Below, piece after piece: positions 11,620-23,044 of a stretch of DNA of 64,000 bases; positions within the stretch are counted from its first letter, which is position 1; every line of letters begins with the position of its first letter. This DNA is from Hydrangea macrophylla (taxonomy: Eukaryota > Streptophyta > Magnoliopsida > Cornales > Hydrangeaceae). The DNA lies in the NCBI GenBank assembly GCA_033977485.1, contig CM066994.1, positions 27,496,681 to 27,560,680 of the forward strand. Direction: 5' to 3'. The notes under the pieces were generated by a model, which ran no database searches, had not been told where the DNA came from, and saw only the letters and a program-made list of their open reading frames with translations. The position numbers and the translations under genes are program-made.

Positions 11620-14600
11620 TGTGGATACCGGCATTTGGGCCCACTTTTAAAACATTTTTCATATTCAAATTCAAATACGAGTTGCCACTTAATTTTTAAA
11701 GGAAAAAATTAAGAAACCATTTAAAGACAAACCGATCTTTTGCGAAACCAAAGATAAACTGGGTCCGGGGATTATGGAATGAAAGGGGAAGGAGCCCGAC
11801 AGACTAAAACACCCCCTTTCATCCTATCTCGCGATAGGCCTCTACTCAACATCCTTTTTAATCAAATTAATAATCTAAGCATGCCCTCAATTAATACATA
11901 TATAGGTATACATAACACAAGCATGTTGGAAATGGTGTAAAATTACTAACGGCAAAATATCATTCATAAGCCACGTAATTCAAGTAGCAAGCAACATGTT
12001 ATGCAATAGAGAACTAGAAAACATACCCGGGATCCGGCATCGAATATTAAACGTGCAATGCATGCGAGAATAGAAATCCTAAAAGGTCTCTATCACATAC
12101 AAACACATAAGGCAAGACCTAGTCTAAAGTGTCGCACATAGATTCGAAAATCAATTCAAAAATCAAAGGAATGAATTAAACTAGAGAAGGGATGAGAAGT
12201 TGTACCTCAAATGCGCTACAAAAAACAAAGGTTAGTACACATGCCTTAGACAAGATATGATATCAAAGAGTAATTAATCATAAGTCATGTTCAATTAAAT
12301 TCAACTAAGTCTAACTTTTCAACTAAGTCCAACTTTATCCAAGAACTAGCTCTAATTGTAAGCATCAATGTATATGATCTAATTGTAAGCATCAATGTAT
12401 ATGAATGAATGAATAGTTATGAACAAGAATGAGACATGAATGTATTCACTAATTTGGATCACTTAGCCTCTGGATTTAAACTATATTATCCTTATTCAAA
12501 ACATGATTTGGGTCCCAAGACATTAGGGAACCATTTGAGTTGAAATAAATAAGATTAGACAAAAACAGTAGCAGTTTTTTATGAATTACAGAGAGCAAAC
12601 CAGATCTTAAAAAATAGAAATAAAATACTTCCACCGATTGGATCTTAATGTTTTTGGATATGTTATGCCTCTGTGAGTCTAGTTTCTAACTTAAAAAGAA
12701 AATCAAGGTTTGAACGGTTAGATTTCTGGGAATACGGAAAATACTAGACCTCACTCAGGATTTTACAACTCTCTGTCCAGAGATCTTGTATGATTTTTTA
12801 AAACTAGCAAACAAATCGGAATTGCTTCATTATTTTTAGGGAACCTTCCTAACACATTAAGGTTCTTATAAAAAATTATTAGAGGTCATGAAAACTTGGT
12901 TAGATCTCTGATCTATCAATTTTAAAACCGGTTTGCTGTTCTGAAACTATTCTGAAATTCTGGACAGATTGTGGTCGTCTCACAAAATTCATGATCAAAC
13001 CATTCTAAGTATAAAATCTTACCAAAACAAAAATTACAGTGGTAAAACAATGTGTTATTGACACTTTCCCGTTGGTTTCACTTGATTTCAACGGTTAGAT
13101 TTTGAACTGAAAAATCTTTGATCGAAAACAGTTTGTGAAATCACTGTTTTCGTTTTGCTAGTTCAACTTTATTTGTTAACCCCAACTATTAAATCATGAA
13201 GTTGGACTTAAACTAAACCATCTCTTCTACCATTTAATGGTCATTGAAGACTAAGGACATCTTTAGACCTATGGATTTTTGATGAAGTATGAAATGGACT
13301 TCACAAAATCCCAAACAATAAATTCAAAATTATGGACCAAAACTTGAGTTCAAATCATTATTCCTACCACTTGGTGGTCATTGGAGACTAAGGACCTATT
13401 TAGACTTATGGACTTTTAATGAAGTATGAAATGGACTTCACAAAATCCCAAACAATGAACTCAAACTTATGGACCAAAACTTGAGTTCAAATCATTACTC
13501 CTACCACTTGGTGGTCATTGGAGGATAAAGACACACATATATGTAGGTTTTAGATGAAGTATGAAGAACTTCTCAAAACCCAAGGAAGAGATTAGTCCAA
13601 GCCATAGAGATGGACTTAAACTAAAACATTTCTCCTACCATTTGATGGTCATTGGAGACTAAAAAAGCAAATCTACTCTAATCTCCATGGAATATAGTAT
13701 GAATTCCATAAGATTCATAGTAAAGAGATCCTAGTCATGAGTTGATACTAGCATCTCACCAACTATGTGTAGATTAAAATCATGATTCATTTTAATCTCC
13801 ATATGGATCATAAGATCATAGGAAACTAAGGAATCAAATTCAAAGAGTTTCAATGAGATATGGAAGATCTCATGAACCTTATGAATGAAGTAGAAATAAA
13901 GGAAATCAAAATTTTATTTAGGAACACAAATTTCTTCAAAACTAATTTATCTCAAACCCAAGGCATTAATTAGATCCAAATTAATGAGATGTCATGAGAT
14001 TCAATCACAAATTCTTGGTGGTGTGTGATGAAATGGGATAAGAAGAGAGGTTTTGAAAATGTGAAAAGTTCCTAGATCTAAGAACTTGTGATTGAATTAT
14101 CCTAATTCTACCAAGGATTAAGAGGTTACCTCTATGACCTCAAAGAATTCTTCAATTTCTTGTGAAGTTCTTCCAAGATTCTCAAATTCTTCTTCAAATT
14201 CTTCAAGCAATTCTTCTCTTCTTCTCAATTCTCAAGTATATCTCTTGTATATGTTTGTATATTGATTCAAAAGCTCAAGTCCCCTCAAAATGAAGATGAA
14301 GATCTGTTTATATAGACCATCATCTCAAGGATAAATGGGTAAATTCGGGTGGAGACCCATGTGCAAGGATTTCTTCTAGAACATGTGAGAAAAGCAGTCT
14401 GTTACAGCCAGCGGCACTCGACGGGTGCCGGCGGCATTCACTGAGTGCCGGGCGGCACTCACTGAATGCCGGGCAGCAACCCGTGAATGCCGGCGCGGCA
14501 CTTAGTGAGTGCCGCCGGGTTTTTTGGGTGCCGGGGCTAACTGAATTTGCTCTTTTTTTTAATTTTCGAAAGGAAAATTAATCAAAACTTAATTTTGTGA

Positions 14601-15068
14601 TTTATCTTTATATATTTATATATATTTGTGCTAAAATGCACCCATGTGGGTGGTATGCACCCATGGGCATGGTATATTCTTCAATATACTATGCTTTTTT
14701 ATTATTATGATTATTATTTTACTTTAAGAGACAATTTTCCTTTATTTAAACCCCCCCCCCCCCCCCCCCCCCTTTTTTTATCATTTTCATTTTATACTTC
14801 CAAAACCTTTTTATATTTAGCAAATTTTCAGACTGATTTCTTCATGTGTTCTTCAATGTTCGGGGCTCTCCCGAATACCCAAATCCTCTCTCTTCTTTCT
14901 CCTTTTTATATTTTCTATTTTTAATTTTGAAATTTGTCTTGAAGAATCAATTGAAGATTTTGAATTTCCTGGAAAATCTTCGAATGTCACCGGCCATTGT
15001 CATCATTGGTCTTTTGAGAGGTAACCAATCCCTAGATTTGACATTTGGTCAAAATTGGGGTGTCTAGA
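11620..15068 (-). repeat. 3' LTR of the Tat element (3,449 bp)
   Basis: Begins TGTGGATACCGGC on the plus strand and ends TGTCTAGA, a changed form of the TGTCTACA seen in the other LTR. It carries a TATA box at 14306-14315 and a palindrome cluster at 14411-14535. A run of about 25 C at 14751-14772 is longer than in the other copy. Inner AT-rich DNA has CATTGGAGACTAAGGAC-type short repeats at 13200-13680 but no gene. Confidence 0.93.
14411..14535. promoter_or_regulatory. Palindrome cluster in the 3' LTR
   Basis: Five or six near copies of CGGCACTCACTGAGTGCCG and its half sites, in an otherwise AT-rich LTR. It matches 33924-34048 in the other LTR and the two clusters beside the antisense genes. 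Confidence 0.75.
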
Positions 15069-15083
15069 GTTTGCCCCTCTTTG
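15069..15083 (-). other. Polypurine tract of the Tat element
   Basis: Minus-strand AAAGAGGGGCAAAC abuts the 3' LTR start. It fits the purine tract that primes plus-strand DNA, and two similar sequences occur at 22919-22931 and 22967-22979. Confidence 0.8.
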
Positions 15084-15235
15084 GCAGATTTCGTGAAGCA
15101 ACGCGTATCACAAATGAATGTCAAAGCCTGTGTGAAAGACAAGCCTTTGACCAAATGGTCGAATCTAGGTAAAAACAAAATGCGTTGCAAAATCGGGTGT
15201 GCAGATGGCCAAATGCCGGTCGTGCTCAAGGGTGA

Positions 15236-15277
15236 GCTGCCTACGTATCCCATCGGGAATCAGACCAAGACGTAGTT
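15236..15277. repeat. CTACGTATCC motif, copy 1
   Basis: GCTGCCTACGTATCCC, then CGGGAATCAG and CGTAGTT. The same phrase recurs at 23150-23194 and, more diverged, at 23045-23090. Its role is unknown. Confidence 0.8.
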
Positions 15278-15561
15278 AGAGCAAGGGGACAATAATACAC
15301 AAACGCAGGTAGTCACACAGATGAATGCACCTATCCTATCGTGATGCACGTGCTCGTGCGATGGTATTTATTATTTTATTATTATTATTAGAAAAAACTC
15401 GACCGAGCAAGTGTCATGCTTACCCTATATTATGCCTTCTCTATATGTGACGCAAATCTCATGATGCATTAGCCAGAAAAGATTACCAAACGTTGACTGA
15501 TGCAAAGATTCGTTGCACGGGTCGAGAGAAAGAGAATAAAAAAAAAAAACATTTCTAATTT

Positions 15562-16455
15562 CGCGAACCGAAGGTTAACGCAAATCCTTTGCGAGGACTG
15601 AGGATGTAAATCTGTTACACTCTCAGAAGCGGGATCAACGTAAATCTGTTACGAGGATCGAGAATATAAGTCCGTTATATTCTCAGACCGAAGGTTAACG
15701 CAAATCCGTTGTGAGGACCGAGGATGTAAATCTGTTACACTCTCACAAGCGGGATCAACGTAAATCTGTTACGAGGATCGAGAATATAAGTCCGTTATAT
15801 TCTCAGAACGAGGGTCAACGCAAATCCGTTGTGAGGACCGAGGATGTAAATCCGTTACACTCTCACAAGCGGGATCAACGTAAATCTGTTACGAGGATCG
15901 AGAATATAAATCCGTTATATTCTCAGAACGAGGGTCAACGCAAATCCGTTACAAGGACCGAGGATGTAAATCCGTTACACTCTCACAAGCGGGATCACCG
16001 CAAATCTGTTACGAGGATCGAGAATATAAATCCGTTATATTCTCAACACGAGGGTCAATGCAAATCCGTTGCGAGGACTGAGGATGTAAATCCGTTACAC
16101 TCTCACAAGCGGGATCAACGTAAATCTATTACGAGAATCGAGAATATAAATCCGTTATATTCTCAGAACGAGGGTCAACGCAAATCCGTTGCGAGGACTG
16201 AGGATGTAAATCTGTTACACTCTCACAAGCGGGATCAACATAAATCTGTTACGAGGATCGAGAATATAAATCCGTTATATTCTCAGAATGAGGGTTAATG
16301 AAAATCCGTTATGAGGACCGAGGATGTAAATCCGTTACACTCTCACAAGCGGGATCAACGCAAATCTGTTACGCGGATCGAGAATATAAATCCATTATAT
16401 TCTCAGAACGAGGGTCAACGCAAATCCGTTGCGAGGACCGAGGATGTAAATCATA
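15562..16455. repeat. 120-bp tandem repeat built of two 60-bp halves
   Basis: About seven copies. Each 120-bp unit has half A (GAGGACCGAGGATGTAAATC) and half B (GAGGATCGAGAATATAAATC), themselves related, so this is a small higher-order array. The period divides by three, so the array has long stop-free frames on the plus strand of about 195 codons; I do not regard these as a gene. Such arrays are known in 3' regions of Tat/Ogre elements. Confidence 0.95.
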
Positions 16456-16484
16456 TTCAGAGGTCAGCAGGCTCATATCCAAAT

Positions 16485-17030
16485 TTAATATTCTCGAGGT
16501 TTGGAGTCCACAGATTCAATTTTCGAAATTTGGAATCAACAGACTCGAATTCAATTCAACTTTCAAAATTTGGAGTCCACGGACTCAATTTTAATCAAAT
16601 TTAAAAAATCTTGGAGTCAAACGGACCCAAATTCAATTTTCAAAACCCTGGGGTCAATCGGACCCAAATTCAATTCAATTTTCCAAAAATTTGGGGTCAA
16701 TCGGACCCAAATTCAATTCAATTTTCAAAAACCTGGGGTCAATCGGACTCAAATTCACTTCAATTTTCAAAAAACATGGGGTCAATCGGACCCGAATTTA
16801 CTTCAATTTTCAAAAACCTGGGGTCAATCGGACCCGAATTTACTTCAATTTTCAAACCCTGGGGTCAATCGGACCCAAATTCAATTCAATTTTCCAAAAT
16901 CTGGGGTCAATCGGACCCAAATTCAATTCAATTTTAGGAGTCAATTTAATTAATTTTCAAAAGTCTGGAGTCAAACAGACTCCAATTTATTCAAATTTCA
17001 AAGAAATCCGGAGTTGATTAGACTCAACTT
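16485..17030. repeat. 42-bp tandem repeat (GGGGTCAATCGGACCC)
   Basis: Eight or so clear units of about 42 bases and several decayed ones at both edges. Each carries GGGTC and GACCC as inverted arms, followed by AAATTCAATTCAATTTTC. It is separate from, and adjacent to, the 120-bp array. Confidence 0.92.
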
Positions 17031-17237
17031 ACTCATTTACCGCAAGCGGGTGTTCTTGACAGAATTTTCAACAAGTAGGGGCTAATCCCAATTTACAAAA
17101 GGGCTTAAGAACTTATTCTTCAAATCTCGGGGGTCCCTTTGAAACGAGGGAAAAACTTTAAGGACATGGGAGCAAAATTCGGGGGTTCTTTTGTAAATAG
17201 TGAAAATCAGGAGTAAAAAGGCCACCTGGCGCACGCG
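17031..17237. other. Spacer before the first antisense promoter region
   Basis: No gene is seen. The sequence is unique within the window. Confidence 0.5.
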
Positions 17238-17322
17238 GCGGCACTTGGTGAGGAGAACCGGCACTCACTGAGTGCCGGTCGGCACTTCGTGAAATGCCGG
17301 GCGGCATTCACTGAGTGCCGGC
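17238..17322. promoter_or_regulatory. Palindrome cluster upstream of antisense gene 1
   Basis: Three full palindromic units (17259-17279, 17280-17300, 17302-17321) and a half site at 17238. The best copy reads CGGCACTCACTGAGTGCCG. It lies about 20-140 bases before the pyrimidine-rich leader of the gene at 17592. Placement suggests a promoter element; there is no direct evidence of activity. Confidence 0.65.
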
Positions 17323-17457
17323 CTGGCTAGCAGTTTGTTTTAAAACTTGGTTTCTTCTTCTCTCTTTTTCATTCCTCTCCTTTCTCTTCTCTCGGATTTT
17401 CTCTCTTAGGATTTCACTCTCTCTTGATTTTCTCTCCAAGAATCACCCACAATCAAG

Positions 17458-17583
17458 GTATGTTCACTCTCTAATCATAAAGATTACATCTTTGCTTGAT
17501 TTTGTGTTTGAAATCATTTTTCTTCATGTTTTCCCCTCAAGACTTCTCATATGAACATTGATTTCTCCCCTTCTTGCTTGTAG
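17458..17583 (+). other. Intron in the 5' leader of antisense gene 1
   Basis: Donor AAG|GTATGT at 17457/17458 and acceptor GCTTGTAG at 17576-17583, 8 bases before the start codon. The sequence before it (17345-17457) is the CT-rich kind common in plant leaders. A weak TATA-like TTTTAAAA lies at 17338-17345. Leader introns often raise expression in plant genes. Confidence 0.7.
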
Positions 17584-17591
17584 TTCTTTCA

Positions 17592-20500
17592 ATGGCTAGT
17601 GGCTCAGGATCTTACGGCCCCCCAAAGAAGAAGTATAAGCCCAACCCTGGTCACAACTCATCAGTCCTACTTGCCGATCCTGGGGCGCATCTTTCAGCGC
17701 GGGCTTTTAATAGATTGGTATACTCCTAAACCCAATTTTGTGCTTATGATGAAACAATGCAATGCTATGCAATGTAGGATGAATGATGCATATATGGATG
17801 CCCCCATGATTTTACGCACTTGAATGCAATTTAACCTATTTGTGATGTCTCCCTTTTATTGAATTATTTTCTTGCCATGTTTGGGGCTCAATGCTCATCA
17901 TTATGACCCTCACCTTTATTTGGATTTATTGATTTTCCATGCTTATGAATTCCAATGTTCTATTCATCCAATGCTAATGAGGGGTTACATCAGTCCTGTG
18001 AGGCGCTCGGATGAACTATGCTTTAATGAACCTACAAATCTATTGTTGCACGACCAAGAGCTTTACTTTTATTTTCAAATCAAACGAGTCGCTTAGACTC
18101 TCAAGAATTTTTTTATTTTCAAATCAAACGAGCCGCTTAGACTCTCAAGAATTTTTTATTTTCAAATCAAACGAGTCGCTTAGACTCTAAAAAAAAAAAA
18201 TTTATTTTCAAATCAAACGAGTCGCTTAGACTCTCAAAAAAAAAATTTTATTTTCAAATCAAACGAGTCGCTTAGACTCTAAAAAAAAAAATTTATTTTT
18301 AAATCAAACGAGTCGCTTAGACTCTAAAAAAAAAAAATTTATTCCCAAATCAAATGAGTCGCTTAGACTCTCAAGAATTTACTTTTATTTTCAAATCAAA
18401 CGAGTCGCTTAGACTCTCAAGAATTTACTTTTATTTTCAAATCAAATGAGTCGCTTAGACTCTCAAGAAATTTTTTATTTTCAAATCAAACAAGTCGCTT
18501 AGACTCTCAAAATTTTTTTTTTATTTTCAAATCAAACGAGTCGCTTAGACTCTCAAGAATTTTTTATTTTCAAATCAAACGAGTCGCTTAGACTAGGGAG
18601 TTATTTATTTCTTATTTCAAAGAATTGAATTGCTTAGATTCTGAAAAAAAAAATCATTTATTATTTTCCTCCTTTCTTATTCTTCTTTTTTTTTCGTTTT
18701 TCTGTTTTTGTTTTTTTTTTTTTTTTTGCAGACTCCAGAATTTGTCCTCAAGGGTCATGGGAGCATGGCTCACGGCCGAAGATGGTACGCGGAACTTTCT
18801 GACGAGGTCAGAACTTTGGTCAATAATGCCGGGTTCGGGCTCTTCGCGTTGCTTCTAGAGAAGAGTACAAATGACAGGACCCATATCCAGGCCCTGGCGG
18901 AGGGATGGTGGGACACAACAAATACCTTCCACATGCCTTTTGGGGAGATGACCATGACCCCTCTGGATTTTGCTATGATCACAGGTGTTCTATTCGGCGG
19001 ACTTCCTATTGCTCGCTATGACGATCTTTAGAACCGTCATGAAGAAATTATTGACTTACTCGGGGCTCATCTAGGAGAGTTCATAGTACCTGCAAAATGG
19101 TTCCTGGATACTTTCCAGGGCCAGGCCTTCACCGACGAGCAAATGGCCAGGGCCTTCATCATGTACGTATTGGGTTGCTCGCTGATGAGCACAAAGGGGG
19201 ATACGATCCACCTTGGGTATTTGGCTTCCCTCACGGACGTCGATCGCGTCTCTCAAAATAATTGGGGAGGGGCAGGGTTGGCGACCCTCTATAACCATAT
19301 GAGTGAGGTTTCTCGGGGAAATTCACCTTCCACCGGCGGGTACTGGAGAGCTTGGGAGGTAAAATTTTAATGACATATACTCTCTACTCTTTTTCTTCAC
19401 CTTTTTTGATTTTATTTTGCTGACCAAATTCAATTTTCCTTGCCTTGCAGATATGGTCTCATGAATACCTTCGCATGAGGGCTCCTAGTACCCGGGGAAA
19501 CGAGGCTGCGATTATGCCTCAAGGCTTGAAATGGAGGAAGGAAGCAACGGGCCGGAAGGTCGGGGCTCACGACTTTATCGGTTATAGGAACCTCCTCATC
19601 AATCTACGCGAGGTTCACGTGGAATGGAATCCGTGGGCGGCGGCTCTCCCAGAGGCGGGAGAAGCGATTCAAGCGGCAGTGGCCCTTTCTAGATTGAGAA
19701 TCCTGATGGTGGGCGAAGCGTGTCGGGAGTGGTATCTTGGTGAGAGAGTGACTAGGCAGTCACTTGCTGCCCCTACCTTTTACGTGCCCAGGGCTCCTCC
19801 TGCTACTATGCGGAGCACTGAGACTCTGGATCATGAGGACCTCATTGCTGCCTTAGGTGGGGAGAACATTGCGAATTATTTGGATGATCCAGATGGCTAT
19901 CCAGTTTTTAGGCTGAATTCCCTTATGCACAACTTTCCTCTCATGGACGTTATCCGGGTAGCAAACTTTATTCACATATAAACTTTATTTCTGTTTTCTG
20001 TTCTTTTATGAAATATGCAACTATTCATGTCAAAACTCTTACTTGTAGCCTGTTCCTGGGGTTGCCGAACCCCCAGCCCTTCCGCAGTGGAATTGGAATG
20101 TTCCAATGGTCGACATGGGTCAAGAGACCATGTATCAGCTGACCCCCTATGCTCAAAATGCTCCAACCATCCCTCTGCAATACGATACAGTCCCCCGGGA
20201 TTATGCTGAGGAGGGTCTATCCTATGCGCACACCGTCCAACATTGGATCCATGGACGTGAATGGAGGGTAAATTCCCCTCTTGTTGGAAACAAATCTCTT
20301 TTATTCTTGAAATTCGAATGATCACATTTTTTCAAAATTCAAATATTTTCTTATTATTTATTTTTTTCAAAAAAAAATCAAATGATCACTTCTCATGCTA
20401 ATAACTGCATTCTAACTTTCTCTCTCCCTTTCTCTTTTTTAGGCTGACGGAGCAAGGGCCAACGCTGATCTTCAGGCCAGGGCTATGGTATCACACTCTT

Positions 20501-20809
20501 CCCTTTTCTCTTTCTTCTTCTTCTTCTTCTTCTTTCCTTTCTGTTTTTTTTTTTACTTTTACATCACTTATTTCGTTTTATTCTCTCTTGCAGGAAGCTG
20601 AGATGGCTGCTCTGAGGAGGCAGATCCAGGAGTTCCAACTAGGTCAAGGTGGCGGCTATCAAGGAGGTGCTGGTGGCAGCGGCCAAGGTGGTGACGGAGG
20701 TGGTGGTGGAGACGGCGGAGATGGTGGAGATGGTGGAGACAGTGGAGCTGGGGAAAGTCAGACAGCTCCGCAGGCGCCCAGAAGGAATCCTCGTCGCCGA
20801 CGAGGATAG
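17592..20809 (+). pseudogene. Antisense plant-mobile-domain gene, six coding exons, one stop
   Basis: Coding exons are 17592-17717, 18732-19358, 19451-19957, 20049-20267, 20443-20487 and 20594-20809. All five introns are GT-AG and every junction falls between codons; lengths 126, 627, 507, 219, 45 and 216 are all multiples of three. The predicted protein has 579 residues. Exon 1 holds a basic PPKKKYK stretch that could be a nuclear signal. Exons 2-3 resemble the plant mobile domain (aminotransferase-like) family: MTPLDFAMITG, a WxxxxF segment and repeated Trp/Leu blocks. Exon 4 is Pro/Tyr-rich, exons 5-6 start a short heptad-like helix, then a Gly/Asp-rich tail and a basic NPRRRRG end. An in-frame TAG at 19029-19031 (residue 142) interrupts exon 2, consistent with one C-to-T change of CAG. 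It runs opposite to the retrotransposon's own genes. Confidence 0.85.
18063..18600. repeat. 43-51-bp tandem repeat in intron 1 of the antisense gene
   Basis: Twelve units of AAATCAAACGAGTCGCTTAG followed by ACTC and an A/T run of variable length. GAGTC and GACTC form inverted arms around GCTTA. The array lies wholly within the 1-kb first intron. Confidence 0.95.
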
Positions 20810-21144
20810 CTTATCTCTTTTTATTATATTATGTTCCTGTGAGGACAAGAATTCTGAATTTTCTTTTCAATGGACTTATTTAAACGGATAGATAGCATTC
20901 ATGCATGGTGGCATGCGTGCCAATTTTGAATTTGTTTATATTCATGCTTGATTGTTTCCCTGGCTTAGCTTTAAACCTTATCCCTTTTACTTATTTAGAA
21001 CATGAACATCTTTTCTTGATTTTATTTGATGAATGGTGCAAGACAATTGATGCTGGGATGATGAGTGGTGAAATTCTGTTCAAATTTTATGCAGGTTTGG
21101 GCTGATTAAGGTTATAAACTTACCCATGAACCTTTTAAACCCTG
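20810..21144 (+). other. Spacer between the two antisense genes
   Basis: Probably the 3' UTR and terminator of antisense gene 1; TTATTATATTATG soon after the stop could serve as a polyadenylation region. No further gene is seen. Confidence 0.45.
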
Positions 21145-21247
21145 GCCGGCACTTAGTGAGGCTTGCCGGCACTCACTGAACGCCGCGTGGCACTCAGTGA
21201 TTGCTGCCCGGCACTCAGTGGATGCCGCCACTTTACATCGAGTGCCG
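21145..21247. promoter_or_regulatory. Palindrome cluster upstream of antisense gene 2
   Basis: Four or five copies of the CGGCACTCA/TGAGTGCCG family (21148, 21166, 21189, 21209, 21240), followed by a TATA-like TCTTTATAAG at 21262-21271 and the start codon at 21424. This is the same arrangement as at 17238-17592. Confidence 0.65.
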
Positions 21248-21423
21248 GTCCGGGCCCTTTTTCTTTATAAGCTGCTGTAGACACCCCATTTTGACCTGCC
21301 AAAAAGAGAAATTCGGGGCGGGCGCGACAGCTGCCATTTGCCATTTTTAGGTTCATTTGAGATTTCCAGAGCCCTTTGCTCTCTTTTCATTCAAACTTCC
21401 TTCTATATTCTCCTCCTTTCTTC

Positions 21424-22488
21424 ATGGCCCCCATTAGTTCTGCCATTCTATACCCATGGATGGATTCTCTTTTCGGCATCGACCGACTCAACTTTGAGTC
21501 TCACAGACTGACGGATCTTTTCGCATTTCGCCATATGGCTCTGGACGAGGGCTTACTTCGAGCAGCTATCATGTGTTGGGACCCTTCTCTGCACGTCTTT
21601 CGATTTGGTCACGAGGAGGTTTGCCCTCTTTTTGAAGAGTTCAGTGCCATCCTCCACACCGATCCCTATGCCGACTTGATCATTCCACAGGTTCAGGCGG
21701 GATATATCCAGGATTTATCGGCCCTTCTTGGTATTTCCCGGGTTGCTGCCAGTTCTTTTGTTCGGGTTCGACACATTGATTTTGACCGCCTTTCCTCCAC
21801 TTATGCACCCATTGGTGATCCTGACAATGGGAGATATCAGGTTATCAGACGGAGTGCCCTTTCCTTGGCGATGCTTTCCCACTTCTTATTTCAGTCTTCC
21901 ACTGACATCCTGATTCTGGTCGTATGTGGCCTCTGAGAGATGCAGAGTGCCGTTATGCTCATTCTGGGGGAGACCTTGCTGGGCTTGGATCATGCTCATA
22001 CCGCGGGGTCGATGCTGCTTTCGGGGTCACCTCACGTTTTGCAGGTTTGGCTCTTTGAGCGCTTAGGCTTCTTCGCTCGCCCTCCCCTCGGGAGGCCGCT
22101 TTTCTAGGATCGCATGGGTGCCTGTTACCTTTCTCGTACAGTTACTAGCTGGCTTGCTTGGTTCTGAGGCTTGAGCTACGAGGACATCTGCTGGATATGC
22201 CCCTGGTGGTCTTATTGCTCCGTCACGGTACGACTCCCTGGGCGCCCCGGGGTTTGGTTGCCTGGCCTGCGAGTTACCACCTTTTACATCCCCAGCCGGG
22301 TAGTCCGCCAGTTTGGCTTGCTCCAGGATGTCCCTGATGCTATTACCGCCGATTTCTCGAGGAGTTCCTCCCTACGCCCTTCTACCATGAGGATATTCGC
22401 TGAGGCTTGGCATGATAGGGTATCGGCTCACTTTCGAAGGACTCCAGCTTCAGTTGTCCCGACCGCAGAGTATTTGCTTGAGATCTAG
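21424..22488 (+). pseudogene. Second antisense gene, plant-mobile-domain-like (DUF7745-type), three stops
   Basis: One frame of 354 codons from ATG at 21424 to TAG at 22486-22488, without an obvious intron. Features are FRFGHEEVCPLFEEF near residue 59, RRSALSLAMLSHF near 140, GSPHVLQVWLFERLG near 200 and EDICWICPWW near 250. These recall the retroelement-associated branch of plant mobile domain proteins (family recalled, not searched). In-frame stops at 21934-21936 (TGA), 22105-22107 (TAG) and 22166-22168 (TGA) are all one G-to-A step from TGG. It is unrelated in detail to antisense gene 1, so not a simple duplicate, and it is broken. Confidence 0.7.
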
Positions 22489-23044
22489 ACCCTGGTCAGG
22501 GAATAGCTTATAGACAGACAAAATGAAAAGGGAAAACAAGACTTTAAAATTTTGACAAATTCTGCTTAACTTTTGCTGCGTTTCATTTTCTGTGATGCAT
22601 TTTCCTCTTCTTCTTTTTTTTTTTTTTGAAAAGCTCTCTCTTTTTTGTTTTTTTTTTTTTGTTTTTTTTTTTTTTTGTATTCCGAAAATGCCCTAATCAT
22701 GTTGAATCAAAGTTAGCACTTCTTTAATTTCTTTGGGTTATGAACAGTTTTCCTCTCAATGTCTCTTTCAACTTTTATACTCTTTCATGAGTTTTGCTTA
22801 GTTTTAATCTCTCTATATAATGAATTCTTGCTTGTTTCCACATGATGCATATTTTGATAGCCAGCAGATCCAGAAATGGGTTTAGGCTTTATCTGGGTTC
22901 ATCGGTTCTAGCAAACGAAGTTTGCCCCTGGTTTCGGGACTTAGATGTGGTTCTTGGGCAAACGCAAGTTTGCCCCTAGTTTGGTATAGAGAAACTCGGG
23001 ACATTTAAATTTGTTTGGGCTTTATTTGGACCGAGGGCCTTGTG
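22489..23044. other. Region with T-rich runs and two polypurine-like copies
   Basis: T-rich runs lie at 22610-22680. Minus-strand AGGGGCAAACT occurs at 22919-22931 and 22967-22979, close to the true polypurine tract at 15069. No gene is present. Confidence 0.6.

Noticed and set aside
15711..16298. 195-codon frame over the 120-bp array as a gene
   Set aside because: It is explained by the repeat period being a multiple of three; start and end are set by the array, and neighbouring frames are open too.
16501..17017. Three overlapping frames of 108-150 codons
   Set aside because: All are readings of the 42-bp repeat; no frame is favoured.
18063..18600. CRISPR-like array
   Set aside because: Units are contiguous with A/T runs rather than unique spacers, and lie in an intron of a plant transposon.
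20639..20891. Val/Ala- and Ser/Thr-rich frames overlapping the glycine-rich exon
   Set aside because: They are shadows of the GGTGGAGAC repeats in exon 6 of the antisense gene.
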